A stretch of 64,000 nt of DNA from Neurospora tetraspora (taxonomy: Eukaryota; Ascomycota; Sordariomycetes; Sordariales; Sordariaceae): the NCBI RefSeq assembly GCF_033439725.1, contig NW_026944384.1, forward strand, positions 4,898,001 through 4,962,000, given 5' to 3'. The position numbers were made by a program, and so were the translations under genes. The notes beneath the pieces were generated by a model that did not search any database, was not told the origin of the DNA, and was given only the letters and a program-made list of their open reading frames with translations. Positions 1 through 11,990 of the stretch are shown one piece after another; position 1 is the first letter of the stretch; each line of letters starts with the position of its first letter.

Positions 1-1051
1 GATCCGAGGATGCCGCCAGGAAGTCCAGAGAGAAGACGCTTGAATGCTGAAGCAACGTCGTGAACACCAGCCTTGATGTGGACCGGGAGGCTTGGGCAGC
101 GGGTTGTGCTGGATATCTCGTCCGGATCTCCTTCGGTGCAGTAGTAGTCATAGAGGGCATTAACCACCCTAACAGAGCCAGGGATTCTAAAGACACCACG
201 AGTCTCCGTAGCTGTATAGCCATCAGTGATTGCCTCGCCAGTTTGGAAGTATGTAACTCTCACCGTGTTGTACAAGATATTGGGCGGTTGCGCGAAGGCA
301 TGTTGGGAGTATCAAGGAGCTGGGCGCATACTCGGACGGCAAGTAGAACATGGTCTTGCCACACAAACGGACGAGAGATCGCAAGTCTTCGTCTTTGAGA
401 ACGTCCCGCTTCGCTGAATGTACCAACTGCAATGCTAGATCGCTGATGCTCCGTCTGTGGCTCGCCTTTCTTTCTGACCGTCCTGACTTTGCTGAGCTGG
501 TATTGCTGGCACCCGACGGCTGGCGCCGGAATGTGCGGGAAAACCATCCTCTTCTGTGCGGACTTGGTGATGTTTCTCTCTGGTTATTGTGTTGGTCAAT
601 AGTTCACCGAGTTATAAAGGCGTAATGGCGACTTACCGACGAGGGGCCATCATCGTCGTCGGGCGAAAGAAGACGGAGCCCATGCTATAACATCCAGTCA
701 GCGGGTTGTCGACATACGATCAAACCATATGGATTAGCTAACCTTGGTAGCGAGTCTGTTGTACTCTCGGACAAAGTCTCCTCGATCTTGGAGTTCGTCT
801 GCATCGGAGCAGCCTCCCACATCGCCACTGGATGATGTCCATGTCGCACTGCTTCTGTCCGCACGCCTATATGCCACAGGATCTGGAAGTTGGCCTGCTG
901 TGGCGGATTGAGGGATACCGCGCCATGTACTTGATATATCATCTGTCTGCCCTTTCTTGGGTACGCGTCTCGGCAAGAAGCTCTTGGTGGTCGAGGGAGT
1001 ACCGACCGATGCAACCGATGCCCGGTCGGTTTCGTAATGATATTTTTGCAT
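1..1051 (-). CDS. RhoGAP domain protein, 5' part of gene (runs off left edge)
   Basis: This is a GTPase-activating protein for a Rho-family GTPase. No database name can be given from the part visible. Exons on the minus strand: 743-1051, 637-684, 264-579 and 211 down to 1. They join in frame through GT-AG introns, with a GTTAGC donor, a CTGAC branch site and TTATAG or CTATACAG acceptors. The first ~200 residues are Ser/Arg-rich and probably disordered. The GAP domain then begins around residue 180. The block TRGVFRIPGS near residues 228-237 contains the arginine finger (about Arg233) that is typical of RhoGAPs (GxFRxxGS). It is followed by a helix ending in ALYDYY and by HDVASAFKRLLSGLPGG. 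The chosen start is the first ATG of the open exon. The C-terminal half of the domain lies outside the window. Confidence 0.82.
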
Positions 1052-1820
1052 GCCTTTGGTTCTTTTGGAAGATATACAGAGTCAGAAGAACAGGAAGTAA
1101 AAGAAGGTATCTGGGGGGCGATGGCACGACGAAATATCCAAAGTGGTTGAAAACTGATGATGTTTTGTGAAAGCGCTCCAGAAAGCCCAAAGCATGGATT
1201 GAGGCATCGTGTCGTTTGTTGTAAACTGCTGCTTCCCGTATTCACATGTCGCTCTTTGTGTCCAACCTGTTCCTTCCCGGAGAGACTGGTACCCTCCTTA
1301 AGAGGTAGGTGGAGTGAACAGAGGAAATGTGAGACCAAGTGGAAGCAAGCGAGTGTCAGAGGAAAAGAAGTGGCAGTCACAACCGTCGCTGAGTTGCCTT
1401 ACACTAATAGTAATCTACAGGCTGACGCCATTGCGCTTGTTTCAACCGTTGAAACAACCTGCCTCGTTGTCAGTTCAACGTTCAAGTAGGTACCCATATC
1501 TATATATGCTCACCACCTAATTATCACTACCAAAGTAGCCACATCAATCCCGTGCTGTAAGGAGCAGGTATAGATCTCAAGTCAAGACCGCCAGCAAGCC
1601 ATTAATCAGCAATAACAACACCTCCTCTTGTCATGTTCCGGGAAAAGAGAAGATCCCATCTATGACGCCCATTAGGGGGAAAGGATATACAACCCTACTA
1701 TTCCACTAATTCCACATACCGTCCAAAAATAGCGCCATGCAATGCAAACCAAAAACCATACCGTCCTATAGCCAACCTAGCTAGGCCATGACAAGTGCCG
1801 CCCATTCTTTGTGTTCCCTT
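1052..1820. other. Spacer: RhoGAP promoter and SNF4 3' end
   Basis: Both neighbours are on the minus strand, so this holds the 3' UTR of SNF4 and the promoter of the RhoGAP gene. The longer open frames here have no recognisable protein composition. No element or RNA gene was seen. Confidence 0.5.
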
Positions 1821-3399
1821 TTAATACTCCTGTAGGTCATCCTCTTCCTCTCCATAGAGCAACACGTATTTGAGAATATCCGAGAGAGAGATGATGCCCT
1901 TGAGGCGGCTGTCGTCGTCAACAACAATTAACCTATGGACTCGTGACTTTCGGATGGTTTCAAATATCGTGTCCAGACGGTCCTCTTCGCTGCACGTATA
2001 GATTCCGCCAAAATCTTCAGCTCTCTGAGACAAGGCGTCACCAACGGTCGCCGTCAGCTCGTCATACGCACCCCCTTTGATACAAGGGATGACGTCGACG
2101 GCTTCAAAGAGATTCAGAACTCTGTTGTCCTTGTCGACAATTGGTACAGCCGAGATGTTGTACTTGACCATGAGATGAATGACATCCAAAACGGAGCTGT
2201 TCATGGTCGCCGTAGCGAGGTCGGTGTAGGTTCCCAGGCCAATCTCCCTCACGGGCTTCTTTAGCAACATTGTGTGCTGCTCGTTGTTGACAGCAATGAA
2301 CTTCAGGATGCGGTATTGTGTGATAACGCTGACCACAGTCTCTCGGCCGGTCTCGTCGTCCGTGTCGATCAAGGGAATTCTCCGAGCTCGCGTCTTAAGC
2401 ATTCGTCGGCAGGCTTCGTACAATGGGCGCATGGGATGGACGGCTACGGTCTCGAGCGGCGGGACACCAATGGCCCTTTCGATATCTACATGCATTACTT
2501 GTCAGCCCGACGCCCCGCAAGAGAGAACCTTGATGGCCGCTGATGATGACACTCACCTCGAAGGCTACTCAGCCGGAATTGATCGACTTCGTCGATCTCG
2601 TGGGGAAACTGGCAGTAATACTGGATGACATTGATGTAGTCGGTGCTAGTAAGCAAGCCAGCAAAGGTTCCATTGCGCGAGTCCCAGAGCGGCGCCGAAA
2701 CAATGCCTGGATAAGGAGAGTCAGCATCACATATTACCACCCTGGTTAATGTTATCATACCGTTTTGGATCAGAATATTCAGACTCTTTCTGATAAGCAG
2801 ATCATTGTCGAGTATGACTAGACGGAATGAGAGCGGCAGGACATCGTAGCTGGTGCGTACCTTGAGGAACTCGCGAACCCCTCTCTGTTTGCATCAACGG
2901 TCAGTCAACAAGAACCCCGTGTAGAAAAGCTGCAGAAAAACTGTCTCCATTGACAGCATAGCATAAGCAAGGACTAGGGCCATGGAAGCCGGCATCCGGC
3001 ATAGAGGCCATCCGAGCCGGAAGGATTCAACCGAACTAGAGTGACAGAGGCGGTTTGGGGCCAAAGTCAAGGAAGAATGGATTGACGGTAGGGAAGGGTT
3101 TGGGTGTGCTGTCTCGGAAATGGGATGCTCACCAGACCCTGCATTTGGTCCTTGTCCAGGGGATTTGACGTCTTATCTGACATTGTGCGACTGCTTGGTT
3201 TGGGACGAAGGTAGGATGATGGCGCAACAAAAGGCAGCTCGTGACCAGGTCGGAGCGGCAACGGGCCATTGAGATTGGGATCGGGATTGCTGTTCCCAGC
3301 TGAGGTTGTGGAAGGCTGGGAAGCCTGGGCAGAAGCACTGGCGGCATCACTGCCGGTACCAGAAGCCGCCTGGTCAGGGGGAGTACGAGAGTCGTCCAT
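1821..3399 (-). CDS. snf4: AMPK/SNF1 kinase gamma subunit (four CBS domains)
   Basis: This is the regulatory gamma subunit of the SNF1/AMP-activated kinase, which binds adenine nucleotides and controls carbon-starvation responses. Exons on the minus strand: 3133-3399, 2761-2884, 2557-2706 and 1821-2485, giving 401 residues. All junctions are GT-AG and keep frame. An ~85-residue Pro/Ser-rich leader absent from the shorter yeast protein is followed by the first CBS motif, VREFLKVRTSYDVLPLSFR. The CBS repeats continue with SLNILIQNGIVSAPLWDS, FAGLLTSTDYINVIQYY, the second repeat ending in HLMVKYNISAVPIVDKD, and the last RVHRLIVVDDDSRLKGIISL. The order and spacing match SNF4 closely. The start is the first ATG before the low-complexity leader. 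The divergent gene beyond the promoter is vac8. Confidence 0.93.
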
Positions 3400-6066
3400 T
3401 ATCGTGGTCGTGGAACATACATTGGGGAGGGACCCCCGTTGCAGTTTTGTCTTGCTCGGTACTTATGGCTTTGTTTCCGTTGACGGAGTATTGAAGCGCC
3501 GCCCACCCACAGTTTTCAATTCGGACTCTGTCTCTGTATTGATATCTTGGATATACCCTCTCTTCCTTTCAGCCCTTTGACTGTCTTTTCCTGTCCCCTT
3601 GGTTCTGATTCCGTGGGCGGTCTTGGGTTTTTAAGTCTTAGGTCAATTAAAGTTGTGTGTAGCTGCCGGCCGGGAAGTTCAAACGATGAAGACGGAGGGG
3701 ATGTCGTCTGGATGATAGCCGAGGGACGGAAAAAAAAGAAGGGCAAGAAAGCTGAAGCGACCTAGGAATAGCTGGCGGCCTTCGCAAGTGGAAGAAGACT
3801 TGGGCGCAATCGACCGAGATGGAATTATTAACTTGATCGCCGTCCTTTCGGTCTAGTCGGTCGACCCGTTCAGAGGCAAGATGTCGATTCCGCGGCAACG
3901 GTATTTCGGCGGTGATGGACGGAATGCTCGAAAGTGGAAGGGATGGTGATATAGAGCAATGGTTCACAACCTGGACAGAAGTCGGCGTTGTCAGGGAGTC
4001 GAGCCCTCCCTCCACTTGCAGAGCGCTACACCTGCAACAATGGAGCCTGTCACGGAGGAGGGGATGCTTGTTGCTTGCGCTGGGCCGCCAAAGGGTTCCA
4101 TTTATCGGGCGTCCACTGTTCCCCGGTTGTACGCCGGACCCCTCCTTTTGGTGCAGGTGCTGGGCAGCGATAAGAACCCCGGGCAAGGGTTGTCTAACAC
4201 GTGTAGATAAGCTTTTACAAGTACCTTGTTGCCTAAGATCCTCACCTTGATACGTAGAGGTATAATGTGAGTTTCGAGTGCCATCGCTTTACAAATTTTA
4301 CATTTCCAGGCTGTCTTTCGAACAGGTTGAGATATTGCACAAGTAGAAGGAAGTCGACTTGGACACACAGACTTTGACGCCCTTCCTGTTCTGAACCTTT
4401 CTATCCTTGGTACCTTCCAACTCAAATCATACTATACGCTTTGGTGAAACAGAAACTACCGTGACCTTCTTTCAAAGCTCCTACTCGAGAGAACAGGTAA
4501 ATGTGTAAATCGTCAGCAACCTCCCTAGAGGAACCTACAGTTATATACGCTGCGTTGGGAAAGCAAAACTTCACTCTTCCGTGGTTCTGAGCAAGGGTCT
4601 AGAACATCTGACGCATGACTGGCGATATAAGATCTCCGATGTCTTCACAAATACAAGTATGTCCATGTTTCAGATGTTGAACGTCCATCATGTGGTGTAA
4701 ACGTCCACCGAGCTGGCCAAGCAGCCCATTATCGTGCCACGGTTCCATAAACATGACAAGATACGTATCTGACACCTCCACACACGTCAAGCCACCCATC
4801 TAGACTCAAACAAAACACACTACTACCGGTATATCCGCTAACCACCTAAACCACCCAGGCTCGCCAGGTTTCTTTGTACGACAGAGTACAGTATCGTGAT
4901 AGTGGGTGAGGTGACTTGTTCTTGTGATGCGGCTCGGACCAGGATGCCACTGAGAGTGGAAAGATCCGACGGGAGTGCAAGTGATACTGTTTGATGCAGA
5001 ATGCACGGCAAAGAGGAGACTCAGAAACTCTAGAAAGGGAAAGAATGGTTGCAACCCAACAATGGGACACGTCTGGTCACTCTCGTCACTCTGCCGTGGT
5101 GAGCCCGCCGTGCCCGCCTGCCCGCTCCCGGCAATGCTTCCAATGAATGGTAGAGGTATTATTACTTGCTTCTCAAAGTTGCTTGGGTTTGGTGATGACA
5201 TCCAGTGGCACGCTAGCAAGGAGCATCCAGCAGTCCAGCGCAACCGCAGGTGCCACCTCAGCGCACGGCCCACTTTTTCCCCCCAGACGCCCGGGCCCTG
5301 GGAAGCTGCCTCGCTGTGAACCTGTGATGGTGCGCTGTGATTGGGGTCCCAGGGCGCGATTGCGAAGCAGGGGCAGCTTCGACGACGCTTCACCCATCAT
5401 TCATGCCTCTGCCGCCGCTCCCCGTTCAACAGATTTCCAGGTTGCTCGCATTAACAAGTCTATCGTGCTTCCAGTGGAGCGAGCGGTGCTACTACTAGTG
5501 CGGCCTCTCTGCGGTTGTTCTTCCATCTCTTTTGTGACCGTGATTCCTTCCAGCTTCTCCGCTGTCCTGTCCCGCCGCCTCACGCAACCCAACAATCCCT
5601 CCCCAAAAAAACATTCAACATCGGGTCCCGTCGCCGTTCCCGCTCGACACCGTCCCCGTCCCTCGATTTTGCGGAAACGTCCATCGTCCGCCATCAGAGA
5701 AACATCGGCTTCTCACATTATTACTGATCTCGCAATACTCCGAGCTCCGTCCGAGGTGTGCTTTGGCTCTCGCTGCTTGTCTTTGATCAATTTGTGTCAT
5801 CGATTTCGCTTCGCTCTCGCGGCCCTCGCAAACGTTAAGAACCCCTGCGTCCACCGTCCACTTTGTTGTGGAGCGACCGATCCGACTCCCGACCACCTCC
5901 CCCCGCCTGCCGGACCCAGAACGATAACACCGGGGCGCCCTCGACTTCCCCGGCATTCCACCACAAGTCATCGCCATCACCACAATCGCGACAGCAGCCA
6001 AAAGCGCCCGTCCTTTCTGTTGTACATCGCGGTTGACGGCAGATCGATTCGCGTCCCTCAGCAGCC
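3400..6066. promoter_or_regulatory. Divergent intergenic region between snf4 and vac8
   Basis: This 2.7-kb gap separates two divergently transcribed genes. The last ~650 bases before vac8 are strongly C/T-rich on the + strand, the usual look of a fungal promoter and leader. Open frames of up to 335 codons cross it, but they are Ser/Pro/Arg translations of this pyrimidine-rich DNA with no domain. No RNA gene or repeat was recognised. Confidence 0.45.
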
Positions 6067-8117
6067 ATGGGCGCTTCCTGTTCCTCGTGCTGCGGAGGTA
6101 TGTAATGCATTTCTTCTTCCCCTTCCGTTTATGTATATGCCATGCGTGCAGTAAAGCTAACGGGACCCGACAGGCAAATCCCGCGACGGCTTGTATGATA
6201 ATGTCCTCGCCGATAGCGAGCGGGAAGCCGTTGCCGACCTCCTCCAGTATCTCGAAAACGTATGCATACCGATTTCTGCCCACGTCATGACGGAAGCGCT
6301 AACACTTGTATAGCGTGGAGAGACCGACTTCTTCTCCGGAGAGCCCCTACGCGCCCTGAGCACTCTCGTCTACTCGGAGAATATTGATCTTCAACGGAGT
6401 GCAAGTTTGACGTTTGCTGAAATCACCGAGCGAGGTACGTAGTGTTGGAGACACGGCATCAAGACCCTTTGTTCTGGTCATCGGATCGCTGACTTTGTCT
6501 TGCTATACTAGATGTGCGGGCTGTTGATCGGGATACTCTTGAACCCATCCTATTCCTACTCCAAAACTCCGATATCGAGGTACAAAGGGCAGCCAGCGCG
6601 GCGTTGGGCAACCTCGCAGTAAACAGTATGGACTTTTCTCCAAGGTGTCTTAGTGCGGTAGAGATGGCTAACCGGTGAACAGCTGAGAACAAGGTCCTGA
6701 TTGTCCAGCTCGGCGGTCTGGCTCCCCTTATCCGCCAAATGATGTCGCCCAATGTCGAAGTCCAGTGTAACGCCGTTGGTTGTATCACTAACTTGGCCAC
6801 ACACGAAGACAACAAGGCCAAGATTGCACGCTCCGGGGCTTTGGGACCATTGACACGACTCGCCAAATCTAGGGACATGAGAGTTCAACGCAATGCTACT
6901 GGCGCTCTTCTCAACATGACGCACTCCGGTAGGCTTGTACCATGACGGACATTGTCTATACATTGCTAACACATGATAGATGAAAATCGCCAACAACTGG
7001 TTAATGCCGGCGCCATCCCTGTGTTGGTTCAGTTATTGTCTTCCACCGATGTCGACGTCCAGTATTATTGCACTACTGCCCTCAGCAACATTGCCGTCGA
7101 TGCCAACAACAGGCGGAAGCTTGCGCAGACCGAGCCTCGGCTTGTTCAGTCTCTTGTCAACTTGATGGACTCCTCTTCACCCAAGGTTCAATGCCAGGCC
7201 GCCTTGGCACTCCGGAATCTTGCCTCGGACGAAAAGTACCAGCTGGAAATCGTTCGCGCCAGCGGTCTCGGTCCCCTTCTCCGTCTTCTTCAGTCGTCGT
7301 ACCTACCGCTCATTTTGTCGGCTGTTGCCTGCATTCGAAACATCTCGATCCACCCAATGAACGAGTCCCCCATTATCGAGGCAGGATTTTTGAAACCATT
7401 GGTTGACCTCCTAGGGTCGACCGACAATGAGGAGATCCAGTGCCATGCTATCTCTACCCTCAGAAACTTGGCGGCAAGCTCGGACCGGAACAAGGCGTTG
7501 GTGCTTGAGGCTGGCGCTGTACAGAAATGCAAGCAGTTGGTGTTGGAGGTTCCAGTGACGGTACAGTCGGAGATGACGGCAGCCATTGCCGTTCTGGCGT
7601 TGAGCGATGAACTCAAAACAAATCTTTTGGAGCTCGGTGTGTTTGAGGTTTTGATTCCTCTTACCAAGTCACCTAGCATCGAGGTTCAAGGAAACAGTGC
7701 TGCGGCTCTGGGTAACCTCTCATCTAAAGGTCAGTTGATTCCTTGATAACCCGTTTCTGGGCGTAACATGCTGACAAATGAACAGTGGGCGATTACAGTA
7801 TCTTCATTCATAACTGGAACGAGCCAAGCGATGGCATCCACGGCTACTTGAGCAGATTCCTCGCTAGCGGCGACGCCACTTTCCAACACATTGCGATCTG
7901 GACCCTGCTACAGCTCCTCGAATCCGAAGACAAGAAGCTTATTGGGCTGATCGGAAAATCGGACGACATTGTGGAAATGATCAGACAGATTGCGAACCGC
8001 CAGATTGAGTCGGATAACGAACTGGAGGACGATGACGAGGGTGAAGTGGTCAGCCTTGCACAGCGGTGCCTGGAGCTCCTCGGCCAGGGAAATGCCAAAG
8101 CCCACATCGAGGGTTAA
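6067..8117 (+). CDS. vac8: VAC8 armadillo-repeat vacuolar membrane protein
   Basis: Vac8 is a scaffold on the vacuolar membrane that acts in vacuole inheritance, vacuole fusion, nucleus-vacuole contact and selective autophagy. Seven exons: 6067-6097, 6174-6259, 6314-6434, 6512-6625, 6683-6928, 6980-7729 and 7786-8117, giving 559 residues, close to the usual size. The first exon is only 31 nt and encodes [11 protein letters not shown]. Gly2 fits N-myristoylation and Cys5, Cys8 and Cys9 fit palmitoylation, as known for Vac8. After a ~60-residue linker come tandem armadillo repeats with the pattern VQxxAAxALxNLA, for example [30 protein letters not shown] and [15 protein letters not shown]. The C-terminus is acidic. 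Five of six introns fall after the first codon base. The gene converges on imp1. Confidence 0.96.
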
Positions 8118-8803
8118 ACGGGAGAGGTTGATGGTTTTATTTCTTTCCAACCCTCTTTGCTTTGTTGGCATCTTTCATCTTGCTTTCGACTGGCTTGAGG
8201 TACTTCGCATAGGATTGGCGTGGAGTTTGCGGCGCAGCATTGTTTAGTAATGGTTTGATTATACACGGGAGGGAAGTCATGGGGTTTTGTATTTGGCAGG
8301 GAGCGACCATTCAAAGGGGTGACACTTATGACCAAAATCAGAAGCTGATGGACAGGATGGTTTGCGTGCGTTTTGTCCGCGTATCTCACCCGGGTTATTT
8401 TCTTTTGTAACCATGACGAAAACCATGCCATGGTCCCAGCTGTTCCTTTTCATTGATCAGCCTGCAGACCTAATTTATATAGTTCGCCAGAACAACATCT
8501 CCCCTTTGTGCTTATCGGATTCACCTTGTGCCTTTTTGTGTTATTCAATGAAAATGAGAACGCGCTTGTGAAGGCGCATCCGGCACTGGTCTCGATCCGA
8601 TTGTGAAACATAGTTAGGCATACCTTTGAAACTTCCATAGGATATCAGTTTCCTTAGTCCTCAGCTTAGATGGAGCAGCAGGCTGTTGTTGACCTATTCA
8701 TGAGTGATCATACAGAGGAACCGGAACTGACAGGGTGAAAGGTTTGACCTCGTAGAACTGCCTACGAGTTTGCTTCTATTCTCCTTTGCGGATGGGTATC
8801 TCA
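8118..8803. other. Convergent 3' region of vac8 and imp1
   Basis: This 686-bp gap lies between two converging genes and must hold both 3' UTRs. No coding frame, tRNA or repeat was supported. Confidence 0.45.
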
Positions 8804-9793
8804 TCAAATCATGGCCTCCTCAAGCTCAACCCTTTCCAAGGGGTTTCTAATCAGCTTAGGGAGCCAGTTCGACTGAATCTTGGCAAACACCTTGCCCCTG
8901 ATCAAGGCCAGCGGCACAGGGCCAAACGTCCTCGAATCGCGCGAAGCCGTCAAGTTATCGCCCACCACCCAACAATGACCTTCCGGTACCTATATCATTT
9001 GCCACATTCGTTAGCATCACTTCCACTTTACACCCTCACCCCATTTAATCCTCCGCTCATCACCACCACTACCAAAACATTCACATACCAGAATCATAAC
9101 CTCATCCCCCTCCCCCGGCCCGCCCCTCTCCCCCAAAAGCTCCCCCTCCACCGTCCCTCCCCCTGGGACCGGCGTATCAACCAACACATAATCCCCCGGC
9201 ATCCCCATGATCCTCTTCACCCCCAACTCCCCACTCGTACTAATCGGGATCTGGTAAACCACCAGATCGCCCACATTCACTCCATTCCCATATTTATGGA
9301 ACCGCGAGACAACCAGCCATTCGCCTACCACTTCGAAGGTGGGGAGCATGGAGGGGCCGGAGGCCGGAGCCATGGATAGGACGTGCTCGAGGAAGAGGTG
9401 GGTGAAGGCGAGCAGTTTGAAGGTGGAGAAGAGGACGCGGAAGGGGTGGGAGAAGAGGAAGGAGCGGCTACCTGGAGGGGGAGGGGGCGGTGGTGGTGGT
9501 GGTGCGTATTTTTGGTTTTGTTGTTGTTGATGTTGTTGATGTTGAGAAGAGGATGATAGTGGAGGTGAACTATAGTCTATGCCGGAGCCGGCGGATGTTA
9601 GGCTGGGGTTGGGAGGTGGTGTTGGGTCGACGACGTTGGGTCTGCTCCTGGATATTGTTTGGGAAAGTGTCCGTCGTTGGAAGGTGAGTCGGCATGTTGC
9701 TTGTGAGGACGTGGTGGTGCGTAATGTCGGACCGGTGAGAAGGGAGAGTAGTGAGGAGGAAGCCCGGACGGGCGGTCGTATTGACGGCGGCAT
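8804..9793 (-). CDS. imp1: Mitochondrial inner membrane peptidase subunit 1 (S26 family)
   Basis: This is a membrane-bound serine/lysine protease of the mitochondrial inner membrane that removes sorting signals from proteins destined for the intermembrane space. Two exons on the minus strand, 9089-9793 and 8804-8989, give 296 residues. The family signatures are present: GPSMLPTF with nucleophile about Ser148, KRIMGMPGDYV with general base about Lys193, and after the intron EGHCWVVGDNLTASRDSR followed by FGPVPLALIRGKVF. A hydrophobic stretch precedes the Ser box. The first ~110 residues are unusual: a basic, Ser/Arg-rich presequence-like start, a Gln/His run and ten prolines, whereas the family core is about 170-190 residues. 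IMP1 is preferred over IMP2 from the DSR-xFGPVPLALI block; this choice is less certain than the family. Confidence 0.9.
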
Positions 9794-10383
9794 GGGTGGT
9801 TATGGATGTCACCCGGACCGATGAACGAGACGGGGTGTGAGGATGACGATTTTGAGACCGTGGATGAATCTGAAAGGCTCAGGGTATTTGAGTCGAAAGA
9901 ATTGGATGAGTAGTCAGTGAGTCTAGAGGTGAGTAGCTGTTCCGTGTGCAAAGTTACAACTATAGCTCATGACCTCGGCCGTCTGATGAGAATGTCGACG
10001 CGGATGGTGAACCTCAATCCCCCAGAATCATGAATGCGATATGCAAAGCACTGGCGGCCGAACCGGATCGTGGGGCCGAAGACCGGGACCGACGGTTCGT
10101 GGTGCCCCTGTGGAGGAAGCTTGCGGAAATATGGGGCCCAGTAGGGTGCCCGTGCGCATTGCAGCTTTGAATTGGAGCTTCGTGGTTGGCCCAAATGCTC
10201 CGGATCTGCATCATCAGCTCCTCGATCCAGAGTGTTTCTGGTTTAGACTCGTCAACTGCCACAGAGCCTCTTCTTCTTTCCCCGCGACGACATCTCTGAC
10301 CTTCTTCGACCGTTCCAATCCTCGCTCAAGTTCCTCAACCACGTCGCAACCTCCTCCCGACGGACCCAACAGTCGAATCCATC
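9794..10383. promoter_or_regulatory. Divergent promoter region of imp1 and mitochondrial IF3
   Basis: A 590-bp spacer separates the two start codons, both belonging to nuclear genes for mitochondrial proteins. A shared, bidirectional promoter is possible but no specific site was identified. Confidence 0.4.
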
Positions 10384-11226
10384 ATGAGAGCCTCCCCTTG
10401 CCTCTACAACTCCGCAGCTGCCCTCCGGAGGGTCTTCCTCGAAAACGCGTCCGCTCCAGCACCCCTGCTGCTCCAGACAATCCTACTTCCTCGCCTCTCA
10501 GTTGCCGCCGCGACTGCTACCGTCCTCAACCAGACACGATGCGCATTCTCGACCCAAGGCGCTCTCCAGGTGAAATGGGGAAAACGAAAGCCCAATCAGG
10601 ACGAAAAGAAGGACGCCAGCCTGCCCCGCGATCTCGCAATCAAAGAACCCTGGGTATACCTGCGCGGCCTGGACGGCAAGCTCACGGAGAGGCAACGGCC
10701 AGCGGACATCATCAGCCGGCTGGATCGCACCCGATACAGCCTGGCGATGGTATGGGCGCCGCCCAAGCCCAAGCCCGGCGAGCCAGAGACCCCGAAGGAC
10801 ACCGACTTGCCCGACTGGCCCGTGTGCGTCATCGTCGACCGCCGCGCCGAGGCCGCTGCTCTGCAGGCCAAGGCCAAGGAGGAACGCAGAAAGCAAGTGA
10901 GCAAGAAGGAGCTGGAGATCAACTGGGCGATTGCGGCGCACGACTTGGGATTCCGCACGAGACAGCTCCAGAATTTCCTGAGGAAGGGACACAGGGTGGA
11001 GATCATGCTGTTGCAAAAGAAGGATAAGAAGCAGAAGAAGACGGCGACGCAGGAGGAGTGCCAGGAGGTGGTGCGCATGATCAGGGAGGCGGTTGCGGAG
11101 GTACCGAAGGTTCAGGAGCCCAAGCCGATGGATGGACAGGTTGGAAAGGTGGTCAGGATGGTCTTCCAGGGCCCTACGCCTAAGAAGGAGGATGCAGCGG
11201 CTGAGGAGGAGGAGAAGGATGAATAA
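10384..11226 (+). CDS. Mitochondrial translation initiation factor IF3 (AIM23-like)
   Basis: This single-exon, 280-residue protein belongs to the mitochondrial IF3/Aim23 type, which acts on the small mitoribosomal subunit during initiation. The first ~55 residues form a mitochondrial targeting sequence: Arg-rich, few acidic residues, ending near RCAFSTQ. The region from ~75 (EPWVYLRGLDGKLTERQRPADII) matches the IF3 N-domain. The region from ~175 (KELEINWAIAAHDLGFR, then QLQNFLRKGHRVEIMLL) matches the C-domain, with its basic GHRVEI loop. A charged Lys/Glu tail ends the protein, as in other fungal mtIF3s. The ATG lies in good context directly before the presequence. Its divergent neighbour is also mitochondrial. 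Confidence 0.85.
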   Translation: MRASPCLYNSAAALRRVFLENASAPAPLLLQTILLPRLSVAAATATVLNQTRCAFSTQGALQVKWGKRKPNQDEKKDASLPRDLAIKEPWVYLRGLDGKLTERQRPADIISRLDRTRYSLAMVWAPPKPKPGEPETPKDTDLPDWPVCVIVDRRAEAAALQAKAKEERRKQVSKKELEINWAIAAHDLGFRTRQLQNFLRKGHRVEIMLLQKKDKKQKKTATQEECQEVVRMIREAVAEVPKVQEPKPMDGQVGKVVRMVFQGPTPKKEDAAAEEEEKDE

Positions 11227-11990
11227 TCGCCATCAGGTGGACAGTTTGTCGGAAGAGGGTTTCAGGTGGTGGTTGTGCAAGTTGGGAGCATGTTGCTTTG
11301 AAAGTGCGGTCCTCAGTGCAATGTAAATATGTACAAGTATGTACCATATGTGTAATAATGCTAGATGCAGGACGGGACTCAGGTCCGACGCCCGAGTATC
11401 ACATAAAGGTAACGGTTCAAAACCGATCAATCTGGTGGGTATTAATGAGCCTCAACCGGTGAGGCATTCGCCCATAGCTGATTTATTTGTTGTTTGCCAT
11501 AGACATCTTGGGAGCGGAACTACATTGAAGACTTTCGCAAAGTAAGATACTTGTAGTGAGTGGTAACTGTGGGAATAAAGTTCTGGCCGACTCTTGAGTG
11601 ACGTTGGGCAACCTTAGACGGAAATTGCAACTCCTGATTGGCTGACAGCGTACGAAATGCGGGGCACGGGGTGGTGTTTTTGGCGGGTACGACCTCTTGA
11701 TCGCATCCGTGACTCAGTTCAGAATCTGGCAAATGATTCCTGCACTGAGCACTTTGAGAATTAGCATTGTGCCAACCCAACAAAAAAAAAGTGAATAGGG
11801 ACAACCATCAGCCTCCCAGAATATCGATACCGGTTTTACATCTCAAAGCGGAAACTCGGCTGTTCATTTTCGGTCACTCGAGTGCTCACCTATCCGTCAA
11901 CTCGCGACGCGAATTTTGGGACGCACTCCGCCTTCACCCAATCGGATCCCATCTGATCTTTAACAACATTTGCGACAACTCATACAACAA
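11227..11990. other. Spacer between mtIF3 and eIF2B delta
   Basis: This holds the 3' UTR of the mtIF3 gene and the promoter and leader of the next gene, including a short A-run near 11781. A tRNA T-arm-like string at about 11413 was examined and rejected. Nothing else was seen. Confidence 0.4.

Noticed and set aside
685-1380. 231-codon open frame on the minus strand
   Set aside because: It overlaps the RhoGAP exons in another frame and has random composition.
5147-6154. 335-codon open frame on the + strand before vac8
   Set aside because: It is Ser/Pro/Arg/His-rich translation of pyrimidine-rich leader DNA, has no domain, and runs through the vac8 start in another frame.
11413-11430. GGTTCAAAACC, like a tRNA T-arm
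   Set aside because: No acceptor or D-arm at the right distance.
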